Origin: Desulfobacterales bacterium CG23_combo_of_CG06-09_8_20_14_all_52_9
Lineage (GTDB): Bacteria; Desulfobacterota; Desulfobacteria; Desulfobacterales; UBA2156
Length of the DNA stretch: 10,199 nt
Direction of reading: 5' to 3'
Assembly (NCBI GenBank): GCA_002771315.1
Contig: PCSF01000099.1
Span: 6,996-17,194, forward strand
In this document: piece by piece, positions 1-6,509 of the stretch
How the letters are laid out: each line of letters starts with the position of its first letter
How positions within the stretch are numbered: the first letter of the stretch is position 1
The notes under the pieces: model-generated
Told to the model about the DNA's origin: nothing
Database searches by the model: none
The model's input: the letters and a program-made list of their open reading frames with translations, nothing else
Program-made: the position numbers and the translations under genes

Positions 1-771
1 CTGAGAGGCTTCGGCGTGTTCGATTTTTTAATCACCTACAACAAACGACCGTTCTATCTTAAGACGCATGTGCATCGACTGGAAAACTCGTCCGAAAAGA
101 TTGGTCTCAAACTGAATCATACCCAGGATGACATTTGCGGCATCGTGGAAGAAACGATCCGCCGTAATGCCCACCAAGGGGAATCGAACATCCGGATTGT
201 TTATACCGGCGGCGTCAGTTCGGACGGAGTTACTCCGGAAGGAAATGGTAAACTGATCGTGATGGTTACGCCCAGGTTGAACCTCCCGGATTGGTGGTAC
301 ACGGACGGGGCTAGAATCATCACCCTGAATATCGAACGCTTCATCCCGAACGCCAAGAGCACCAACTACCTAACCGCGGTCTGGGCGCTTCAAGAGGCCC
401 ATCGGAAGGGAGCTATTGAATCCATCTATGTGGATCGGAATCACCGCATGCTCGAAGGAACTACCACGAATTTCTTCTTTTTCAAAAAAGGCAGGTTGGT
501 CACCCCGAAGTCGGACATGCTGCCCGGTGTCACCCGAAGCGTGGTTTTGGAATTGGTGAAGGGTCATTTCGACGTCGAACTCAGGGATGTTGACATCAGC
601 GAGATCCAAACGATGGAAGAGGTCTTCATCACGGCTTCCAACAAGGAGATCGTACCCGTCATCCAGATCGATCAGGTCCGTATCGGGGATGGAAAACCCG
701 GCAACACCACGCGAAAAGTCATGCACCTGTTTAATGAATACACCACGGCGTACGGGCAGGGAAAGGTTTGA
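1..771 (+). CDS. Class IV PLP-dependent aminotransferase (5' partial)
   Basis: The reading frame is open from base 1, and the first codons (LRGFGVFDF) already match the conserved 'GxGVFD/E' start-of-fold motif of the branched-chain/D-amino-acid aminotransferase family. The GTG at 16 is therefore internal and the true start lies outside the window. The PLP-binding lysine is in NAKSTNYL (codon 355-357). The glutamate that contacts the pyridine nitrogen is in MLEGTTTN (codon 454-456), and the C-terminal part has the usual 'EVFITASNKEIVPV' strand. The family transfers amino groups between 2-oxo acids and branched-chain or D-amino acids; a minority are aminodeoxychorismate lyases. The stop is followed after one base by alanine racemase, so the two are almost surely cotranscribed, which makes a D-amino-acid or alanine-linked transaminase attractive. 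Family assignment is firm; the substrate is inferred only from context. Confidence 0.9.
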   Translation: MRGFGVFDFLITYNKRPFYLKTHVHRLENSSEKIGLKLNHTQDDICGIVEETIRRNAHQGESNIRIVYTGGVSSDGVTPEGNGKLIVMVTPRLNLPDWWYTDGARIITLNIERFIPNAKSTNYLTAVWALQEAHRKGAIESIYVDRNHRMLEGTTTNFFFFKKGRLVTPKSDMLPGVTRSVVLELVKGHFDVELRDVDISEIQTMEEVFITASNKEIVPVIQIDQVRIGDGKPGNTTRKVMHLFNEYTTAYGQGKV

Positions 772-772
772 C

Positions 773-1960
773 ATGTCGCAGGCCACTGATTCTCAGGCCG
801 GTTATCCCCCCATGACCTGGGTGGAGATCAATCTGAAGGCCTTGGCTTGCAATTATCGGGAACTGCGGCGGGTTACCTCTTCCAGGGCCGATATCATGGC
901 GGTGGTCAAGGCGGACGGTTATGGCCACGGTGCTGTCCGGGTCGCCCGGACCGCTTTGAAATGCGGGGCAAAGTTTTTGGCGGTTGCCCGGTTGGATGAG
1001 GCCATTTGCTTAAGAAAAGCCGGAATCGCCGCACCCATTCTTTTGTTTGGATACAGCCTTCCGACTTATGCCGCCTACATGATCGAAAATGATATCCGGG
1101 CTTCTATCAACTCCGTGACCTCGGCCCGGCAGCTTTCCGAAAAGGCTCTTTCCATCGGGAAAACCCTCAAAGTCCACATTAAAATCGATACGGGCATGGG
1201 ACGCCTGGGAATCCTCTCCGACGCCTTGATCATGGATGCGGCTGAAGGACCGATCCGGTCCGGCACGGTGCATGACGTGTTGAGAATTGCCTCGATGCCG
1301 CATATCGAGGTGGAAGGGATTTATACCCATTTTGCCGATGCGGATGCCAAAGAAAAGACGAATGCCCGCAGGCAATTCGCCCTGTTCATGGAGCTTTTGG
1401 AAACACTTAAAAAGGCGGGGTTTCGGGTTCGATTCCGCCACGCGGCCAACAGTGCAGCGACCATTGAAATGCCCGAAACCCATCTGGATCTGGTTCGGCC
1501 GGGAATATCCCTATATGGACTCTGGCCTTCGAATGCAGTGGATAAAAACCTAATCAATATCAAACCGGTCATGACACTTAAATCCCGGGTCATTCAAGTC
1601 AAGCAGGTTCGATCAGGATTTGCAGTGAGCTACGGAAGCACCTATCGCACCCCAAGACCCACGCGGATTGCCACCGTGGCCATCGGCTATGCCGATGGTT
1701 TGAATCGGGCTCTGTCCTCCCGGGGGCATATGTTGGTAAAAGGAGTTCGCGCCCCCATCATCGGCCGGGTATGTATGGACTTAACCCTGATCGACGTGGG
1801 GCACATACCTGGTGTGGCGCTTGAAGATGAGGTGGTCATTTTAGGTCGCCAGAGGAACGAATCGGTTACAGCCGATGAAATCGCCGGCCTTTTAGGCACC
1901 ATCAATTACGAGATAGTATCGTCGCTCACATCCCGGGTAGCCAGAATTTACATCGAATAA
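773..1960 (+). CDS. alr: Alanine racemase
   Basis: This 395-residue protein is typical in length for PLP-dependent alanine racemase, which interconverts L- and D-alanine in the cytoplasm. The PLP lysine is Lys46 in AVVKADGYGHG. The opposite-face catalytic tyrosine is Tyr287 in VSYGSTYR. The substrate and PLP-binding motifs KIDTGMGRLG, HAANSAA, RPGISLYG and GRVCMDLTLIDV are all present, so the enzyme should be active. The ATG at 773 is chosen because it lies one base after the preceding stop and is preceded by a purine-rich AGGGAAAGG. The open frame extends further upstream, but that part only overlaps the aminotransferase and is arginine/serine-rich shadow sequence. The setting beside a transaminase, a second racemase-family protein and a D-Ala-D-Ala-ligase-like enzyme suggests it supplies a D-amino acid to a local pathway, in addition to or instead of general peptidoglycan supply. 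Confidence 0.95.
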   Translation: MSQATDSQAGYPPMTWVEINLKALACNYRELRRVTSSRADIMAVVKADGYGHGAVRVARTALKCGAKFLAVARLDEAICLRKAGIAAPILLFGYSLPTYAAYMIENDIRASINSVTSARQLSEKALSIGKTLKVHIKIDTGMGRLGILSDALIMDAAEGPIRSGTVHDVLRIASMPHIEVEGIYTHFADADAKEKTNARRQFALFMELLETLKKAGFRVRFRHAANSAATIEMPETHLDLVRPGISLYGLWPSNAVDKNLINIKPVMTLKSRVIQVKQVRSGFAVSYGSTYRTPRPTRIATVAIGYADGLNRALSSRGHMLVKGVRAPIIGRVCMDLTLIDVGHIPGVALEDEVVILGRQRNESVTADEIAGLLGTINYEIVSSLTSRVARIYIE

Positions 1961-1971
1961 AACCTGAAATC

Positions 1972-3228
1972 GTGTCGAATAAAAAAGAAAAAATGAGCCC
2001 GGTTGATTGGAAAAATGGAACTTGGAAGCGCCCACAGGGGAAAAAGCCGGCAGCCGAGATCGTTATTGCCGGTGATTGGGCGCCTATTCGAGATTTCAGC
2101 GACACGATCCTCGAAAAACCAGAGCATGTATACGGGGATCTGCTGGAGGTGTTCCGGGAAAGCCATCTGCGGTTGGTGAATCTCGAGTGTCCACTCGTGG
2201 ATGAGGGACAACCGGTGTTCAAAAGCGGTTCTGTGCTCAAAGGAATTCCGGCACACATCGCCGGTCTGACAGCAGTTCCTTTTGAAATCGTCACCTTAGG
2301 GAACAATCACATTTTTGACTACGGCATCGAAGGTTTCATCCAAACCCGGGATCTCCTTTCTTCAAACGGCATTCATTTCACCGGCGCTGGCCTGTCACTT
2401 GCCGAGGCAGAAAAGCCGGTACAGATGACCGTGAATGGAATCACGATCGGTGTATTCAGCTTCGGGGAAGGAGAAGACCTCACCGCGGCTGGACCTGATA
2501 AACCCGGGGTGCTGGGTTGGGAGATCGAACGGATCATCGATCTTGTCAAGGAGCTTCGATCCCGTGTACATATCGTCATAGTTGTCTGCCACGGAGGAGT
2601 GGAATACATTCCGTTTCCGCCACCCTATCTGACGGATGCTCTGACGCGCATTGCCGAATGCGGGGCCGATCTCGTCATCGGCCATCACCCCCATGTACCC
2701 CAGGGAGTAAAGATCCATAACGGGGTCCCCATCTGCTTCAGCCTGGGCAATTTCATCTTCTTCCAGCCTACGGACCTCCTCTACCGAAAGATCGGCTATC
2801 TGGTAAAAGCCGGTATCACAAAAGACGGTGTCGACGCCATCCGGATTATCCCGTATGAAATCGGACCCGACCGACTCATCCGGCTTAAGAAAGAAAATCT
2901 ACAAAGGGCCTTGAAGAAACTCGAGGCGCTATCCGCCCCCCTCTCTATCAGGAAAAGCGTGGTAGAGGCTTGGCACGGGTTCCTCAAGTACTACGGGGTA
3001 GACGGATTCAAAAATGAGATCGCCATAATCTTGGAAGAATTTGAAAAAGAGCCTCAAAAGGGGGCCGCCATGTTCAGGAACCGACTAACCACATGGCAGC
3101 ATTCTTCTCATCTAACCGAATTAATGACCCGGATCATGGAAGGGAGCCTGGATGATGCCCCGCCGTGGACCGTCGCGTTCGTTGCCGAGTACTTCACTCG
3201 AAAGGTGGCAGAAGGATTTGCCGGATAA
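1972..3228 (+). CDS. CapA/PgsA-family metallophosphoesterase-fold protein, apparently cytoplasmic
   Basis: The protein matches the CapA family (poly-gamma-glutamate capsule protein CapA/PgsA; calcineurin-like phosphoesterase fold). From the GTG at 1972 the metal-site motifs appear in order: AGDW (Asp35), NLECPL (Asn70, Glu72), LGNNHIFDYG (residues 109-118), CHGGVEY (His207), GHHPHVPQG (His238, His239, His241) and SLGNFIF (Asn260). All the expected acidic and histidine ligands are present. CapA of capsule producers is normally membrane anchored, but this N-terminus is lysine-rich and polar with no hydrophobic segment, so a cytoplasmic location is inferred. About 150 residues after the catalytic domain match nothing I recognise. 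Start choice is uncertain: GTG 1972 or ATG 1993 (7 codons shorter), neither with a strong Shine-Dalgarno. It sits 11 bases after alr and 4 bases before the racemase gene. The biochemical role of CapA-fold enzymes is poorly defined, so an amide or phosphate hydrolase role is only a suggestion. Confidence 0.85.
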   Translation: MSNKKEKMSPVDWKNGTWKRPQGKKPAAEIVIAGDWAPIRDFSDTILEKPEHVYGDLLEVFRESHLRLVNLECPLVDEGQPVFKSGSVLKGIPAHIAGLTAVPFEIVTLGNNHIFDYGIEGFIQTRDLLSSNGIHFTGAGLSLAEAEKPVQMTVNGITIGVFSFGEGEDLTAAGPDKPGVLGWEIERIIDLVKELRSRVHIVIVVCHGGVEYIPFPPPYLTDALTRIAECGADLVIGHHPHVPQGVKIHNGVPICFSLGNFIFFQPTDLLYRKIGYLVKAGITKDGVDAIRIIPYEIGPDRLIRLKKENLQRALKKLEALSAPLSIRKSVVEAWHGFLKYYGVDGFKNEIAIILEEFEKEPQKGAAMFRNRLTTWQHSSHLTELMTRIMEGSLDDAPPWTVAFVAEYFTRKVAEGFAG

Positions 3229-3232
3229 AGGG

Positions 3233-4165
3233 ATGCATGCGACCGGAAACAAATCAATCGCTTCATTGTTTTCAAAGAAACAGGTTACCGTTCTTATCAC
3301 CGATTCGGGCCTTGGGGGCCTGTCTATCTTTGCACAAATCGCTTCGAGGCTCAAAAGTGAGCCGATTTTTCCCAGGGTTTCCCTGATCTACTTCAACGCT
3401 ATGCCCGAGCAGAGTCGGGGATTCAACGCCTTGAAAGACATGGATGAGCGGATCCGAGTGTTCGATGGGGCACTGGAAGGGATGAAGCGGCACAAACCGG
3501 ATTTAATCATGATCGCCTGCAATACCCTTTCCGTGCTCTATGACCGCACCGCCTTCAGTCGCCGGGAATCGATCCCTGTTGTTGATATTGTCCGTTTCGG
3601 TGTGGATATAGTTTATGAACAGCTTTTGCGGGATCCGGAAGCGAAGGCGGTGCTGTTGGGCACCGTCACCACTATTGCTTCCGACCTTCACCGTTCGCAG
3701 CTGATCGATAAGGGTATTTCGGCCGATCGGATCATCGTCCAAGCTTGCGACCAGTTGGCAACCCAGATCGAGAAAGGGCCGGGAAGCACTGCGGTCGTAC
3801 GCTTGATAAATACCTGTATGGATCAGGCGGCGAAGGAACTCGGCCATGCTCAAACCAACGTTGTGGTCGCGCTGTTTTGCACTCACTTTGGATTCAGTCG
3901 GAATATCATCCGGGAAAGCATGCAAAAACGGGTTTCCGGCAAGGTGATGGTTCTCGATCCGAATCAACGCATGGCCGCTTCTTTGTTCGAAACCACCGAC
4001 GGCATCGGGCGCGATAATGCCATTGTGGACTTGAAAATCGTTTCGAAAATTATTTGGGACAAAACGAGAATCGATGCCATTTCGAGCGTCATCCAACCCC
4101 TATCGGCAGAAACGGCCCAAGCCTTAAGAAATTACCAGTGGGTACCGGATCTGTTTGCATTCTGA
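3233..4165 (+). CDS. Glutamate/aspartate racemase-family protein
   Basis: This 310-residue protein of the cofactor-independent Asp/Glu racemase superfamily carries the MurI-like N-terminal motif LITDSGLGGLS (Asp24). Both catalytic-type cysteines are present, in IACNTLS (Cys96) and FCTHFGF (Cys216), together with the VLLGTVTTI loop. It is probably an active racemase. It is longer than typical MurI (about 260-270 residues), and where MurI has the conserved PYG segment after the second strand it has YFNAMPEQSRGFNALKD. I therefore do not call it murI. The ATG at 3233 is chosen because it is 4 bases after the capA stop and upstream codons lie inside capA with shadow-like composition; AAGGA at 3212-3216 is a distant possible ribosome site. 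With alr upstream and an ATP-grasp ligase downstream, it may provide D-Glu, D-Asp or a related D-amino acid to the ligase. The substrate is unknown. Confidence 0.82.
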   Translation: MHATGNKSIASLFSKKQVTVLITDSGLGGLSIFAQIASRLKSEPIFPRVSLIYFNAMPEQSRGFNALKDMDERIRVFDGALEGMKRHKPDLIMIACNTLSVLYDRTAFSRRESIPVVDIVRFGVDIVYEQLLRDPEAKAVLLGTVTTIASDLHRSQLIDKGISADRIIVQACDQLATQIEKGPGSTAVVRLINTCMDQAAKELGHAQTNVVVALFCTHFGFSRNIIRESMQKRVSGKVMVLDPNQRMAASLFETTDGIGRDNAIVDLKIVSKIIWDKTRIDAISSVIQPLSAETAQALRNYQWVPDLFAF

Positions 4166-4180
4166 CGATGTTTTTTTGCT

Positions 4181-4186
4181 AAGGAG
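4181..4186 (+). promoter_or_regulatory. Ribosome binding site of the ATP-grasp gene
   Basis: AAGGAG lies ten bases before the ATG at 4197. It decides between that ATG and the earlier in-frame ATG at 4155, which would overlap the end of the racemase gene and has no such site. Confidence 0.8.
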
Positions 4187-4196
4187 CACGAGTCAT

Positions 4197-5186
4197 ATGA
4201 AAAAGATCCTGATCACTACCGGACCTGGCGGAGAGGCTCAGGGATGGGGAGACATCAAGGTGACGAAAACTCTTTGCGATGCGTTGAATTTCAACGGCAA
4301 GTCCGCGGAGATTGTTTTTGTGGAAACCATGAAAGATTTCCTGAAGGCCATCGAAGGCAAACGCTATGATATGGCCTGGAGTGCCCTTTACTACATTTCC
4401 GACCGGAATGATATCGTCGGGCTCAATGTGGATGAGGATGCTTGGGTGGCGGATATCTTCGACCGAAGACAAATCCCGTACATAGGCCCCGGATCCCTGG
4501 CGATGAAGCAGATGATCAACAAGAGCTGGACCCATCAAATCCTTCACGCCAACCAAGTTGCGGTTCCCTCCCATCATACCGTGGGAATCGGTGAACCGAT
4601 TCCGGATGTTCGATTTCCGGCTTTCGTGAAACCGAGCTTCGAATCCCGCTCGGTGGGTGTCGGCGATGAGAGCGTGGTACACACGCCGGAAGAACTCGAA
4701 GCACGGGTCCGGTACATCCACCGAACCTATGAACAGCCGGCTTTGATCGAAGATTATCTGCCGGGAGCCGAATATACGGTGCTGATGATCGGCAACGGGG
4801 AAAACCAGGAGTTTTTGCCCGGCTTGGTCACTGTTGAAGGCAGGCGCTACGGAAAATATCCCATCCTGAGAAGTGATATGCGAGGCGTGGGGATCACGCA
4901 AATTCGCATCCCTGAAACCCGGTCCGAAGAGGCCAAGTCCTTGTGCAAAGGAGCTGTGGAAGCATTGAATTGCCGTGATCACGTGCGGGTTGACATGCGG
5001 GTGGACGCCGACGATCAGCTGCGGATCATCGAAGTCAACGGAATTCCGGGCCTGAAACCCATCAAAAGCTGGAGTCCTCAGATCTACTCCTTATATCATA
5101 AGTCGGCGAAAGGCTCAGAGGAAGATTATCGGGAATTGGTCCATAAAATCGTCGATTCGGCCTTGCACCGATACAATCTGATGTAA
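4197..5186 (+). CDS. D-alanine-D-alanine ligase-like ATP-grasp enzyme
   Basis: A 329-residue ATP-grasp carboxylate-amine ligase of the Ddl type. Seen in order: IPYIGPGSLAMKQMINKSWT (residues 93-112, the Ddl 'IPYTG...DK' segment), FVKPSFESRSVGVG (Lys145, the ATP-binding glycine/serine loop region), ALIEDYLPGAEYTV (Glu185), and the metal-binding C-terminal block RVDMRVD (Asp266) with IIEVNGIPGL (Glu279, Asn281). The ATP and magnesium machinery is complete. The N-terminal substrate loop is not the standard Ddl 'N-x-LHG' with its catalytic glutamate: the matching region reads DMAWSALYYISDRND. The amino-acid substrate is therefore probably not simple D-Ala plus D-Ala. The family joins a carboxylate to an amine through an acyl-phosphate, often using D-amino or hydroxy acids. 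It lies 31 bases after the racemase and 28 before the FGase-family gene, in the same probable operon. Confidence 0.87.
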   Translation: MKKILITTGPGGEAQGWGDIKVTKTLCDALNFNGKSAEIVFVETMKDFLKAIEGKRYDMAWSALYYISDRNDIVGLNVDEDAWVADIFDRRQIPYIGPGSLAMKQMINKSWTHQILHANQVAVPSHHTVGIGEPIPDVRFPAFVKPSFESRSVGVGDESVVHTPEELEARVRYIHRTYEQPALIEDYLPGAEYTVLMIGNGENQEFLPGLVTVEGRRYGKYPILRSDMRGVGITQIRIPETRSEEAKSLCKGAVEALNCRDHVRVDMRVDADDQLRIIEVNGIPGLKPIKSWSPQIYSLYHKSAKGSEEDYRELVHKIVDSALHRYNLM

Positions 5187-5214
5187 CCCGGGTCGAAAAG
5201 AAAGTCGCTTGCCG

Positions 5215-6078
5215 ATGGTGGATAAATCCATGGGAATCTTATCCGATCCGGAAATTTACGCTTGTTTAAACTCTCAATCGCGCGTGTCGGGCGTTGGCCC
5301 ATGGGGTGGATTCGCCTACGACCTAGACCTTTCGGTTCCATATATTACCTGTGCGATCCATGCCGGCCACAGGGTGCGCGACGAGCTTTTGCCCCTGATG
5401 TCGATTTCAGACATGGAACGTCTGACGGAGGAAGATGCGGCTACCGACTGGATTATCAGCGATTGCCCCAGTACCATCTGGGGGCTGGATTCCCGGGCGG
5501 AATACGATCTCAACCGCCCCATCGATCTGGCACTGCCGTTGACACCCGAAAGGTTTTGGGGCATGCAGGTCTATGGTTCACCCCCGACCGAAGCGATGCA
5601 ACAGCGAAGCCTGGAGAAATACAGCGCCTTTTACCGGTTTGTCGCCACTGTAATTCAAATCCTTTTGGATCGCTTCGGCGCTTGTGTCATCTATGACATC
5701 CATTCCTATAACGGCTGGCGGCAGGTTGAAAACGGCCATCACTTGCCGCCGGTGTTCAATCTGGGAACTCGGAGCATCAATCACGCCAGGTGGGAAAAAC
5801 CTGTTCTCACATGGCTAACTTGTCTGAGTCGCATCAGAATTCCGGATGTCTTTACCACGGTTGCCGAAAATGAAGTCTTCGGCGGAGAGGGGGCGTTTTG
5901 CCATAAATTGACGAGCTGGGGTCCCAATATTTTGGTGCTTTCAACAGAGATTTTGAAAATGTATATGGATGAAAACAGCGGCGCCCTTCATGATGTTAGG
6001 ACGGATATACTGAAAAAAACATTGGGCGAAGCCATCGTCGAACACGGAAGCGCTTTTCGAAAATCCTTCTGTCGCTGA
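5215..6078 (+). CDS. N-formylglutamate amidohydrolase-family protein
   Basis: A 287-residue member of the FGase family (Zn-dependent N-acylglutamate/amide hydrolases related in fold to carboxypeptidase A). Using ATG 5215, the metal and substrate motifs are IHAGH (His49, His52), LDSRAEYDLNRP (residues 91-102, matching the family 'SRxxxDxNRP' signature), and YDIHSYN (Asp161, His163). The conserved late EVFGGEGAF segment and an IEx(N/R)-like region near STEILKMYMDE follow. The active site looks intact. Alternative starts are TTG 5209, GTG 5218 and ATG 5230; a weak AAAAGAAAG at 5195-5203 supports 5215. HutG in histidine breakdown is the classic member, but there are no hut genes here. In this racemase/ligase setting, cleavage of an N-acyl or gamma-glutamyl amide bond of the local product is more likely. 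That role is inference. Confidence 0.85.
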   Translation: MVDKSMGILSDPEIYACLNSQSRVSGVGPWGGFAYDLDLSVPYITCAIHAGHRVRDELLPLMSISDMERLTEEDAATDWIISDCPSTIWGLDSRAEYDLNRPIDLALPLTPERFWGMQVYGSPPTEAMQQRSLEKYSAFYRFVATVIQILLDRFGACVIYDIHSYNGWRQVENGHHLPPVFNLGTRSINHARWEKPVLTWLTCLSRIRIPDVFTTVAENEVFGGEGAFCHKLTSWGPNILVLSTEILKMYMDENSGALHDVRTDILKKTLGEAIVEHGSAFRKSFCR

Positions 6079-6154
6079 TCGTTAATCGTTCATCTCAAGG
6101 ATTCTTTTCCGAGTTTCGCAAATCAATGATTTATGGACGGTCGAAGAATGGCGT

Positions 6155-6472
6155 ATGGACCAGGGAGTGGATATTCATGACACCATCAATGCGGAATGGA
6201 CCAATCTTGTGGTGCGGAAACGCTCTTTTCCGCCCAATATCCACCTGACGGAAAAGGCCAAAGAACTCTTTTTTATGGTCAGGTATTACATCGACGCTTT
6301 CCGACGATTTGTGTTCGAAAGCAGGTTCTTGCAGCGTTTTCCGCTTGATGGGAAGACGTTGGAGGAGATCCACGCCCAGGATGTGGCTTTACTAAAGTTC
6401 GGCATGCAGTGGCTGAAAACCGTCTTGTTCAAACCCAAGGATACGGAAGCGGCAACCCCCTCCGCCCAATAA
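6155..6472 (+). CDS. Small protein of unknown function
   Basis: A 105-residue protein that I do not recognise. It starts at ATG 6155, 76 bases after the FGase-family stop, with a modest GAAG eight bases or so upstream. The open frame runs back to a stop at 6083 and reads naturally (NDLWTVEEWRMDQGVD), but that stretch has no ATG, GTG or TTG, so either the N-terminus is short or the start is atypical. The sequence is soluble and helix-rich, with aromatic and basic residues around KELFFMVRYYIDAFRRFVFESRFL and a second helical segment EEIHAQDVALLKFGMQWLKTVLF. There is no signal peptide, membrane segment or cysteine. It is the last + strand gene before the convergent dapA gene, so it may belong to the operon. 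No function is proposed. Confidence 0.6.
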   Translation: MDQGVDIHDTINAEWTNLVVRKRSFPPNIHLTEKAKELFFMVRYYIDAFRRFVFESRFLQRFPLDGKTLEEIHAQDVALLKFGMQWLKTVLFKPKDTEAATPSAQ

Positions 6473-6509
6473 TGCGACCAGGAGCTACACCATACTCCCT
6501 CAAGCCGGA

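Noticed and set aside
370..786. Open frame of 138 codons on the minus strand
   Set aside because: It lies opposite the aminotransferase, whose motifs prove the plus frame is coding; no independent protein-like features.
3503..4096. 197-codon open frame on the minus strand
   Set aside because: Shadow of the racemase-family gene; no ribosome site or recognisable motif.
4179..4982. 267-codon open frame on the minus strand
   Set aside because: It is antisense to the ATP-grasp gene with its conserved motifs; composition (many H, R, F, D) is typical of a shadow frame.
6473..6509. Possible bidirectional terminator between the small gene and dapA
   Set aside because: Only a weak GGAG/CTCC pairing with mismatches and no T-run; not convincing.
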